Assembly (NCBI GenBank): GCA_943333505.2
Contig: CALQTN020000007.1
Span: 1 to 64,000 of the forward strand
Reading direction: 5' to 3'
DNA length: 64,000 bases
Source: Asaia bogorensis
GTDB taxonomy: Bacteria; Pseudomonadota; Alphaproteobacteria; Acetobacterales; Acetobacteraceae
The translations under genes were made by a program, and so were the position numbers. Each line of letters begins with the position of its first letter. Position 1 is the first letter of the stretch. A model generated the notes under the pieces. That model was not told where the DNA came from. It did not search any database and saw only the letters and a list, made by a program, of their open reading frames with translations. Positions 54,432-64,000 of the stretch are shown here, in pieces.

Positions 54432-54770
54432 CTAAGGCGTGCCTGGCTCGGGGGAGAACAGCTTCTCCTTGTCCGGCTTGCCTTTCCAGTCATCGGCGTC
54501 AGCCGGCGCCACGCCCTTGCGGGTGATGTTGGGCCATTGTCCAGGCGCTGAGTAAATCCGATTACGTTCGAGCCAGGACGTCGCGCGATCGTCGCTGTCG
54601 GGCAGGATTGCCTCGGCCGGGCACTCGGGTTCGCACACCCCGCAATCAATGCATTCGTCCGGATTGATCACAAGCATGTTATCGCCGACGTAAAAACAGT
54701 CGACCGGGCAAACTTCAACGCAATCCATGAATTTGCAGCGGATGCAGTTCTCGTTGACCACATAGGTCAT
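54432..54770 (-). CDS. fdxA: Ferredoxin FdxA (7Fe type)
   Basis: A 112-residue ferredoxin with [41 protein letters not shown], then [13 protein letters not shown], the Cys pattern of [3Fe-4S]/[4Fe-4S] ferredoxins. The C-terminal WPNITRKG and acidic tail are typical of alphaproteobacterial FdxA. It carries electrons in the cytoplasm. It lies between the S4 protein and carD in a widely conserved order. Confidence 0.96.
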   Translation of the reverse strand: MTYVVNENCIRCKFMDCVEVCPVDCFYVGDNMLVINPDECIDCGVCEPECPAEAILPDSDDRATSWLERNRIYSAPGQWPNITRKGVAPADADDWKGKPDKEKLFSPEPGTP

Positions 54771-54837
54771 CGGGCGCTCCTAGAGTTGGACCAGAACAGG
54801 ATATAGAGTGGGGGCGGCATATGCCCAGGTTTCGGCG

Positions 54838-55149
54838 CTAGGGCAAGGGTTCTGCCGCATCTCCGCCTTGCATGGGCGCCGCTGGGATCAGCCGATACAA
54901 TAGGCGCGCGGCAGTCGCCGGGCCACGCCGTTCCGACAGCGCCAGCACTTCCAGCACCAACACATCGCCGCGCAGTGGCAGCGTGATAATATCGCCGATC
55001 CGGATCTTGGCATGCGGCTTTTCAGTAGGCTGGCGATTAATCCGGATCCCCCCCTCGGCCGCCAGCCGGGCGCAATCCGCGCGTGCCCGCAGCATCCGGG
55101 CACACCACAGAAACATGTCGAGCCTTTGCCAATCCCCACCTTCGCCCAT
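54838..55149 (-). CDS. RNA-binding S4-domain protein (Hsp15-like)
   Basis: A 103-residue protein. QRLDMFLWCARMLRARADCARLAAEGGIRIN and PHAKIRIGDIITL form an S4 domain like HslR/Hsp15, which binds stalled 50S subunits. The C-terminal tail RRGPATAARLLYRLI also fits. It is placed between the helicase and fdxA. Confidence 0.9.
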   Translation of the reverse strand: MGEGGDWQRLDMFLWCARMLRARADCARLAAEGGIRINRQPTEKPHAKIRIGDIITLPLRGDVLVLEVLALSERRGPATAARLLYRLIPAAPMQGGDAAEPLP

Positions 55150-55223
55150 GACCCGAGTTTAGCCACACGACGCAATGGTTTCCAAGATCTGCTCCGCACG
55201 GCGCGGCCGTAATCGCGTTTGGC

Positions 55224-57758
<2,535 letters not shown>

Positions 57759-57816
57759 GGCGTGATCGTCCAATGCTGCGGCGCGGAATGCAAGCGACAA
57801 CCCTGCGTCGCGCGCA

Positions 57817-57845
57817 TTGAAATTTGTCCACGTGCTGCGCATATC
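57817..57845 (+). promoter_or_regulatory. Possible housekeeping promoter of htpG
   Basis: TTGAAA (57817-57822), 17-bp spacer, CATATC (57840-57845) in the 123-bp gap between the divergent helicase and htpG genes. I do not see a clear heat-shock sigma-32 element (CTTGAA with CCATNT). The leader would be about 30 nt. Weak evidence. Confidence 0.35.
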
Positions 57846-57881
57846 GACCCCACCCCTTTCATATGCCGGAGAGCCCACCGC

Positions 57882-59729
57882 ATGACCGAAGCCGCGACCA
57901 TGGAATCCCACGAATTTGGCGCCGAGGTCGGCCGCCTGCTCGACCTCGTGGTGCATTCGCTGTACTCGGAACGAGAAATCTTCTTGCGCGAACTGGTGGC
58001 CAATGCCGCCGACGCCACCGATCGCCGAAGGTTTGAGGCATTGACCCATGCCGCCCTCGCGCTGCCGCCCGAGGCAAAAGTCCGGATCGTCCCGGAGAAA
58101 GCCGAGCGCCGCCTGCTGATCGCCGATGATGGCATCGGCATGACCCGCGAAGACATGATCGCCAATCTTGGCACGATTGCCCGATCAGGGACCCGCGCAT
58201 TCGGTGCGTCGCTCGCCGAGGCCAAACCCGAAGAACGACCCAATCTGATTGGCCAGTTCGGCGTTGGCTTTTATTCCGCCTTCATGGTTGCCGATCGGGT
58301 GGAAGTGACATCGCGCAAGGCCGGGACCGAGGAAGCCTGGACCTGGGCGTCCGAGGGTCGCGGCAATTACACAATGGCACCGGCCACCAGGGACGAACCT
58401 GGCACCGACATTGTGTTGCATATCAAAACCGATGCCGATGAATACCTCGATCCAGTGCGCCTGGAAGCTGTGGTGCGTAAATGGGCGGACCACATCACCC
58501 TGCCGATTACCATCGCGCGCGACGGGGTGGACCAGCCAGCCAATGAAGGCACCGCTTTGTGGCGTCGCACGAAGTCCGACGTGTCCGAACAGGACGCTGC
58601 CGCCTTCTACCGCCATGTCAGCAACAATTTCGACAGCCCGGCGGTGACGTTGCAGTGGCGCGCCGAAGGCGCTCTCGAATTCTACGCCATGCTGTTCATT
58701 CCGGGCATGAAGCCGTTCGAGCCGATGTCGGATCAGGAACGCGCATCCAGGGTGCGCCTGCACGTCCGCCGGATGTTCATCACCGACCGCGCGGAATTGC
58801 TGCCGCCCTGGTTGCGCTTTGTCCAAGGCGTCGTCGATACCGAGGATTTGCCGCTCAATGTGTCGCGGGAGATGTTGCAGGCAACCCCAGTGCTGGCGCG
58901 TATTCGCCGTGCGGTCACCAACCGGGTCATCACCGAACTCAAGAACCAGGCGAAAGAAGCCGAAACCTACGCCCGCATCTGGGATAATTTCGGCGCGATC
59001 ATCAAGGAAGGCGTCTGGGAAGACGCCGACCATCGCAAGGAATTGGCGCCGCTGCTGCGCTTTAAATCATCCAGCGTTGCAGGGCTGACCACTTTTTCTG
59101 ACTATGTCGAACGGATGAAGGAAAACCAGGAGGCAATCTATTTCCTGACCGGCGATAACGCCGAAACCCTCGCCGGGTCCGCCCAGCTTGAAGGCTTCCG
59201 TGCCCGTGGGATTGAGGTGTTGTTGCTGGAAGACTCGATCGACGCCTTCTGGCCGGAACGGCTGGATAGTTTCGCCGACAAGCCATTGCGGAGCGTGACC
59301 CAAGGCGTGGCCGATCTGGCCGCATTAGCCCCGACCGAAGTGCCTGAGGGCGAAGTTGCAGACACCGAGGCCCTGGTGATCGCGATCAAGGCAGCCCTGG
59401 ACAAGTCGGTCAGCGATGTGCGCACCACCGACCGCCTGGTTGACAGCGCGGTGGTGCTTGCCGCTGGCGGCATGGGGCCCGACCTGCAGATGCAGCGCTT
59501 GCTGCGTCGCGCCGGGCGGGACAATTTCGGAATGCCGCCAATCTTGGAAATCAATCCGCGCCATCGCCTGATTGCGCGGCTGGTAGCACAGGTCGCGGCC
59601 GGAGAAGACATCGCCGATCAGGCATCGGTACTGTTCGACCTGGCACGCTTACAGGATGGCGAACTGCCAACCGATCCGGCCGGGTTTGCCCGCCGCATCG
59701 AGTTGGCGCTGGCCAATCCGGCCACGTAA
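57882..59729 (+). CDS. htpG: HtpG, Hsp90-type chaperone
   Basis: A 615-residue chaperone. The N-terminal ATPase domain has [20 protein letters not shown], then [25 protein letters not shown] and [15 protein letters not shown] (the GHKL ATP-lid region). The middle domain has [44 protein letters not shown]. There is no C-terminal EEVD, as usual for bacteria. Note ANAADATDR where most HtpG have SNASDALDK. GGAGAG precedes the ATG at 57882. Confidence 0.95.
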   Translation: MTEAATMESHEFGAEVGRLLDLVVHSLYSEREIFLRELVANAADATDRRRFEALTHAALALPPEAKVRIVPEKAERRLLIADDGIGMTREDMIANLGTIARSGTRAFGASLAEAKPEERPNLIGQFGVGFYSAFMVADRVEVTSRKAGTEEAWTWASEGRGNYTMAPATRDEPGTDIVLHIKTDADEYLDPVRLEAVVRKWADHITLPITIARDGVDQPANEGTALWRRTKSDVSEQDAAAFYRHVSNNFDSPAVTLQWRAEGALEFYAMLFIPGMKPFEPMSDQERASRVRLHVRRMFITDRAELLPPWLRFVQGVVDTEDLPLNVSREMLQATPVLARIRRAVTNRVITELKNQAKEAETYARIWDNFGAIIKEGVWEDADHRKELAPLLRFKSSSVAGLTTFSDYVERMKENQEAIYFLTGDNAETLAGSAQLEGFRARGIEVLLLEDSIDAFWPERLDSFADKPLRSVTQGVADLAALAPTEVPEGEVADTEALVIAIKAALDKSVSDVRTTDRLVDSAVVLAAGGMGPDLQMQRLLRRAGRDNFGMPPILEINPRHRLIARLVAQVAAGEDIADQASVLFDLARLQDGELPTDPAGFARRIELALANPAT

Positions 59730-59974
59730 CCTGATAGGCAAGGGCTCCGAAACAACCCGAGGCACAACGTTGCGGAATGATAGGAATTGTTTGATTTCTG
59801 TCATTCTGCTTCGTGGGAATGCTCCGATTTCTATCGTTCCATCGTCCTGAGCAATTAACTCCATGTTAATTTGTAGCAAAATCATTCGAAAAGCTTGCAA
59901 ATCGGTCTTCGGCGATTCATATCTCCTGCGAAGCGTTGCACTTCCCGAGTGCAGCGTATTGGGAATGAATAGTG

Positions 59975-61357
59975 ATGATCGACCAGACCCTGCCGTGTGT
60001 GGCAGCCTCCATGTCAGCCCGGCCGCTTTACGCGGTCCGCGCCAACGACCTGTCAGGTTTGTTCGCAAAGCTCACTGCTGCGCAACGCGGATACCTCACC
60101 GATAGCGGTTTTGCCGGCCGTGCGGGTGAATTGGCGCTGTTGCCTGGCGATACTGGTGTGGTCGGTGCGGTGGCAGGGTTGGGCGCAGATCGCGGTCCCA
60201 ACGCATTTGGATCATTGGCAACCCGCCTGCCTGAGGGCGACTGGACACTGGTCGCTGGCGATTTCGATCCCGCAGCCGCGGCGCTCGGATTTTGCCTTGG
60301 CGCCTATAGCTACCAGGGCTTCAAACAACCGAAGCGTGCCGTCGCCCGTTTGGTGGCGCCGGCCGGCAGCGCGGCGGCTTTGTCGCAGGCGCGGGCGATT
60401 TGGATGGTACGCGACCTGATTAATACGCCCGCGAACTTGCTGGGGCCGGCTGAGCTCGCGGACGCCGCCCTGGCACTCGGCGCAGCAAATGGCGCTGTAT
60501 GCCATCGAATCGAAGGCGCCGCCCTCGACGCCGCCTATCCTACCGTTGCCGCCGTTGGTCGCGGCTCAGACCGCCCACCAGTCGTCGCAGGCTTCACTTG
60601 GCGCGGCAGCAAGGCGGGTGCCGACGCACCGCTGATTTCACTCTGCGGAAAAGGCGTGGTTTTCGACACTGGCGGCTACGATCTTAAGCCGTCTGCCGGT
60701 ATGTTGCGGATGAAAAAGGACATGGGCGGTGCGGCCAACGTGCTCGGCATGGCGCGCATCATGATGGAAGCCGACCTGCCGATCCGCCTTTCAGTCCGGG
60801 TCGGGTGCGTGGAAAACTCGGTCTCCGGTCACGCGATGCGCCCGCTGGACGTTATCCGCACCCGCCGCGGCCTGACCGTGGAAATCGGCAACACCGATGC
60901 CGAAGGTCGGTTGGTCCTCTGTGACCTGCTGGCCGAGGCGTCAGACGAAAATCCCGATCTGTTGATCGACTGCGCAACCCTGACCGGGGCAGCACGGGTT
61001 GCCCTCGGGCCCGAATTGCCTGCCCTGTTCTGCAATGATGATGCCTGGGCCGCGCGTCTGATCGCCGCCGGCACGGATCGACACGACCCGATGTGGCGCC
61101 TACCGCTTTGGGACGGATATGACAGCTGGCTGGACAGCACGATCGCCGATCTCAACAACGTGTCCAGCAAACCCATGGCAGGAGCGGTTACCGCTGCCCT
61201 CTACATGCGCCGCTTCATCGCACCTGGCGTGAAATGGGCGCATTTCGACATGTATGCCTGGAATGATGCCACCCGCCCCGGCAGACCCGAAGGCGGCGAG
61301 GCGCAGATCATCCGTGCCGTCAGTGCGGCCGTCGCCGCGAGTTTGCCAACCGCCTGA
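59975..61357 (+). CDS. Leucyl aminopeptidase family protein (M17)
   Basis: A 460-residue M17 peptidase with a C-terminal two-metal domain. LCGKGVVFDTGGYDLKPSAGMLRMKKDMGGAA has the first Lys and Asp; ENSVSGHAMRPLDVI and the signature NTDAEGRLVLCDLL have the other metal ligands. It removes N-terminal residues and can form hexamers. GGGAA precedes the ATG by 9 nt; a start at 60011 (MSARPLYAV) is also possible. The 245-bp gap before it is AT-richer than the surroundings and holds its promoter, but I could not fix the -10. Confidence 0.9.
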   Translation: MIDQTLPCVAASMSARPLYAVRANDLSGLFAKLTAAQRGYLTDSGFAGRAGELALLPGDTGVVGAVAGLGADRGPNAFGSLATRLPEGDWTLVAGDFDPAAAALGFCLGAYSYQGFKQPKRAVARLVAPAGSAAALSQARAIWMVRDLINTPANLLGPAELADAALALGAANGAVCHRIEGAALDAAYPTVAAVGRGSDRPPVVAGFTWRGSKAGADAPLISLCGKGVVFDTGGYDLKPSAGMLRMKKDMGGAANVLGMARIMMEADLPIRLSVRVGCVENSVSGHAMRPLDVIRTRRGLTVEIGNTDAEGRLVLCDLLAEASDENPDLLIDCATLTGAARVALGPELPALFCNDDAWAARLIAAGTDRHDPMWRLPLWDGYDSWLDSTIADLNNVSSKPMAGAVTAALYMRRFIAPGVKWAHFDMYAWNDATRPGRPEGGEAQIIRAVSAAVAASLPTA

Positions 61358-61428
61358 CCGGGTCGGCCCGGTTGCTCCGGCCGTCACTCCCTACGCTCCG
61401 ATTTTATTCACATCATAGGATTAATCCC

Positions 61429-61956
61429 ATGGCCGCTTCCCCCACTACCGTCACCACCGACCAGTTGGTCAGCGTTCTGCGCGACACCACGGTTTCCCTG
61501 GTCCGTCGCGACGGACCCGATTTATCGGCCCGCCAACTTGGCGTGTTCCTGACCTGCTACCTTACTGATATCGGTCAAACCGTCCGTGGCCTCGCCGCCC
61601 ACCTCCATGTCTCCAAGCCTGCCATCACCCGCGCCCTTGACCGGCTTGGTGAGCTCGATCTCGCCCGCCGCAAAACCGATCCGGCTGATCGCCGCAGCGT
61701 GCTGGTGCAGCGCACCCCGAAAGGCAATACTTTCCTGAAGGATCTGCGCGGCATGTTGGCCGAAGCGGCGACCGATGCGGACAAAGCTGAAGCAGCCCCG
61801 GCGCCAGTCGCCAAGCCGGCCGCGAAGGCCGCGAAACCGGCAAAAGCCGCCAAGGCTGCTCCGGTCAAAGCGGCCGCGAAGCCCGCCAAGGCCGCAGCAA
61901 AGCCCGCCAAGGCCAAAGCCAAAGCCGCCCCGGCAAAGAAGAAGTCCAAGGCCTGA
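61429..61956 (+). CDS. MarR-like DNA-binding protein with H1-like Lys/Ala tail
   Basis: A 175-residue protein. Residues 1-115 are a winged helix of the MarR type (SARQLGVFLTCYLTDIGQTV, then VRGLAAHLHVSKPAITRALDRL and RKTDPADRRSVLVQRTPKG as the wing). Residues 118-175 are a repeated Ala-Lys-Pro tail (AKPAAKAAKPAKAAKAAP-like, ending KKKSKA), as in histone H1-like proteins. That suggests a nucleoid-type DNA-binding role in addition to site-specific binding. AGGA precedes the ATG. The TGA stop lies at the edge of repeat copy G. Confidence 0.85.
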   Translation: MAASPTTVTTDQLVSVLRDTTVSLVRRDGPDLSARQLGVFLTCYLTDIGQTVRGLAAHLHVSKPAITRALDRLGELDLARRKTDPADRRSVLVQRTPKGNTFLKDLRGMLAEAATDADKAEAAPAPVAKPAAKAAKPAKAAKAAPVKAAAKPAKAAAKPAKAKAKAAPAKKKSKA

Positions 61957-62020
61957 ATCACGCGACCAAGCAAAGAATTAGAGAGTGATGACCGCGCCTA
62001 TCGGCGGTCATCACTCTCTA
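61954..62020 (+). repeat. Dispersed repeat, copy G: truncated L plus R
   Basis: The last 25 bp of L (61954-61978), starting with TGA, which is the stop codon of the MarR-like gene. R follows at 61979-62020 with perfectly paired arms, TAGAGAGTGATGACC on the left and its complement on the right. Position 6 is changed from C to A and its partner from G to T. Confidence 0.88.
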
Positions 62021-62071
62021 AAATTCAGCCGCCGTCCCCTTCAGTGGGATCGACGGCGGAATGTCATGCGG

Positions 62072-64000
62072 CTACGCGACCCATCGCTGTGCACTGGCCT
62101 CCAGCAAACGCGGCACCTCACTCGCCGGGCGCGGCGGGCTGAAGAAGTAGCCCTGCACTTCGGTGCACCCGTCGGCGACCAGTCGGTTCAACTGCTCCAC
62201 CGTCTCGACGCCCTCAGCAGTTGTGGAAATTCCAAGCGACCGTCCAAGCCCGGCAATCGCGCGAACAATCGCCGACGAGTCCGCCTCATCCGGCAGGCCA
62301 CGTACAAAGCTCTTGTCGATTTTGAGCTTGTCGAACGGAAAGCTGTTAAGATAGCTCAGCGATGAATAGCCGGTCCCGAAATCGTCGAGCGATATCCGGA
62401 CCCCTAGCGCCCGCAAGCGGTGCAAAGCGGCCAATGTCGGTTCGTTTTCTTGCAGCAACAGGCCTTCAGTGATTTCCAGTTCGAGCCTGGTTGGCGATAA
62501 TCCGCTGTCGCGTAACGCCGCTTCGACCTGCTCAACAATACCGCCAGTCGCGGTCGATTGCATGAACTGGATTGGCGACAGATTAACCGCGACCCCGACA
62601 TTGATCGGCCAACGCATCGCCTCGGCACAGGCAGTTCGCAGCACCCATTCCCCGATCGGGACGATCAACCCAACTTCCTCGGCGAGCGGGATGAACCGAT
62701 CCGGTGGCACCAGCCCGGACACCGGATGTCGCCAACGGATCAGTGCCTCGAACGACTTAACCCGACGCTCCGCCAGCGAGATCAGCGGCTGATAGAAAAG
62801 CTCGAATTCATCGCGCAGCAACGCCTGGCGTAAATCGGCTTCAAAGGTACGGCGGGAATGGGCGGCCTCATCCATTTCCGGCACGAAAATCCGCCACACC
62901 CCACCGCCATCTTGCTTGGCGTGATCGAGCGCGAGGTCAGCGTTGCGCAACAGCCGCTCGTGATCGCACTGAGCGGAGGAGGAAACCGCGATCCCGATCG
63001 ATGCCCTGATCACCACCGCATGGTTGTCGATAACAAAAGGACGGGCCATGATGTCGATCAGGCGGTCGGCCAGGGCAGTCACCGCAGCTGGGTCGTCCAC
63101 TTTGCGTTGAATGATGGCAAACTCGTCGCCGCCCAGGCGCGCGACCAGATCTTTGTCGCGCACAGATTGGCGCAACCTGGCGGCAATCTCGCAGAGCAAG
63201 GCATCGCCGATCGCATAGCCGTTGGTGTCGTTCACGGTCTTAAAACGATCAAGATTGACGCAATGTACCGCAAAATTAGGGTCTGGCGTGGCGCAGACCG
63301 CACACAACGCCTCCTGAAGTGCAGCACGATTGGGCAGATCGGTCAGCACGTCATGGCGGGACATGTGCGCAATCCTTGCGACACTTCGGTTTTGCTCGGT
63401 GACATCCTCGTACGTGCAAACCCAGCCGCCACCCTCCATTGGTACACGCCGCAGCGACAGCATGCGCCCACTGCCCATCATAAGCTGTTCAACCGTCTGT
63501 CGCCGGATCGCAAAACGCGCGCGGGCGTCACGTTCCAAGGTCGAAAGATCGCGGCCGGGCAGATTGCCCGCGGCTCGGCTCAACGCCAGTATTTCGCCAA
63601 ACTTTATGCCCGGCGCCAGCAATTCACCGGGCACACCATGCAGCGTCTGGAATTGCCGATTGCTCACCATCAGGTGAAGTCCGGCATCAAGCATGATGAG
63701 CCCCTGGCCCATATTGTTGAGCGCGGCGTCGAGCATGCGGTTGGCGGCAGTGAGCGATGCGCCGCGTCGGCGCGCTTCGGCGGCAGTGTCGCGGAAAATC
63801 GCAACCGCCCGCGCCATATCCCCGACTTCATCGGCGTCGTCCAATGATGGAACCGACAAGACGTCGTCATCACGCGCCAGATCCAGCATCACCACGGTGA
63901 TGGCGCCCAGGCGGCGCAGCACCCCGATCGTCGCAAATACGCCAATGATCGCAATCGCCAGTGCCAACGCTGTGCCAAGCACAATCCACAGCAGCATCAT
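62072..64000 (-). CDS. GGDEF-EAL c-di-GMP enzyme with HAMP and PAS, reaches window edge
   Basis: At least 642 residues; it may continue past the right edge. A membrane helix (LLWIVLGTALALAIAIIGVFATIG), HAMP (about 28-80), PAS (about 85-200, NNMGQGLIMLD), GGDEF (about 210-375, GGDEF at 290-294, RDKD I-site at 281-284) and EAL (about 385-640, EAL at 418-420, DDFGTGYSSLSYL) are visible. Both the cyclase and phosphodiesterase motifs are intact. The first two Met codons are the last bases of the window, so the true start may lie outside. Confidence 0.93.
   Translation of the reverse strand: MMLLWIVLGTALALAIAIIGVFATIGVLRRLGAITVVMLDLARDDDVLSVPSLDDADEVGDMARAVAIFRDTAAEARRRGASLTAANRMLDAALNNMGQGLIMLDAGLHLMVSNRQFQTLHGVPGELLAPGIKFGEILALSRAAGNLPGRDLSTLERDARARFAIRRQTVEQLMMGSGRMLSLRRVPMEGGGWVCTYEDVTEQNRSVARIAHMSRHDVLTDLPNRAALQEALCAVCATPDPNFAVHCVNLDRFKTVNDTNGYAIGDALLCEIAARLRQSVRDKDLVARLGGDEFAIIQRKVDDPAAVTALADRLIDIMARPFVIDNHAVVIRASIGIAVSSSAQCDHERLLRNADLALDHAKQDGGGVWRIFVPEMDEAAHSRRTFEADLRQALLRDEFELFYQPLISLAERRVKSFEALIRWRHPVSGLVPPDRFIPLAEEVGLIVPIGEWVLRTACAEAMRWPINVGVAVNLSPIQFMQSTATGGIVEQVEAALRDSGLSPTRLELEITEGLLLQENEPTLAALHRLRALGVRISLDDFGTGYSSLSYLNSFPFDKLKIDKSFVRGLPDEADSSAIVRAIAGLGRSLGISTTAEGVETVEQLNRLVADGCTEVQGYFFSPPRPASEVPRLLEASAQRWVA

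Noticed and set aside
59649-60068. Minus-strand ORF in the htpG/aminopeptidase gap
   Set aside because: It overlaps both flanking genes, shows no known motif and reads like shadow coding. The AT-richer gap more likely contains the promoter of the peptidase gene.

Overview
The window is high-GC DNA from an alphaproteobacterium, most likely Rhodospirillales/Acetobacteraceae-like. That placement is an inference and no marker gene proves it. It rests on a complete cbb3 oxidase cluster, the order CarD / FdxA / S4 protein / SUV3-type helicase, a TPR plus GT9-like protein next to a DUF6165-like gene, a Hint-domain adhesin and several ABC and TRAP uptake operons. The right edge cuts, or just reaches the start of, a GGDEF-EAL gene.

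Layout. 0-8 kb: a minus-strand operon (small membrane ORF, ccoNOQPGHIS) encoding the high-affinity cbb3 oxidase with its copper and assembly factors. It is divergent from a TauE/SafE-like gene, with an FNR/FixK box between them. 8.9-15 kb: a plus-strand peptide/nickel-type ABC importer (binding protein, two permeases, two ATPases). 15-22 kb: a minus-strand branched-chain amino-acid-type ABC importer (LivG, F, H, M and two tandem paralogous binding proteins) followed by a trypsin-like protease. 22-26 kb: two tandem PEP-CTERM-like genes, one frameshifted, a Bcr/CflA-type exporter and an orphan Arg-rich protein. 26-30.5 kb: a TRAP transporter plus acyl-CoA ligase operon. 30.6-35.3 kb: a DUF1800/DUF1501 pair and a Hint-domain protein behind a second FNR box. 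35.3-36.6 kb: a scar of IS21 and EAL remnants. 36.6-47.4 kb: metabolic and surface-glycan genes (hydrolase, methyltransferase, GT8, HpcH aldolase, DUF6065-like, tRNA-Lys, TPR/GT, TauD, beta-hydroxyacid dehydrogenase, extradiol dioxygenase). 47.5-53 kb: a uracil-DNA-glycosylase remnant, thpR, tesA and the divergent YbbA/YbbP-type exporter, then a Bax-inhibitor-1 protein. 53-62 kb: CarD, FdxA, S4 protein, helicase, HtpG, an M17 peptidase and a MarR-like protein with a histone-H1-like tail.

The two most unusual things are not protein genes. (1) A dispersed two-hairpin repeat is present in seven places: a 62-63 bp module L plus a 42 bp palindrome R, with inverted ends reading TAGAGCGTG. It sits at the 3' ends of genes, and in five of seven places its terminal TA is the first two bases of the stop codon. 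Three copies of the palindrome carry compensatory base-pair changes. (2) Between a TauD-type gene and a dehydrogenase gene lies a candidate small RNA of about 112 nt. It has an FNR box at the class II distance, a hairpin, a second hairpin with a C-rich loop that could pair with Shine-Dalgarno sequences, and a strong intrinsic terminator. With the FNR boxes at the oxidase cluster and at the Hint protein, this suggests a small low-oxygen regulon.
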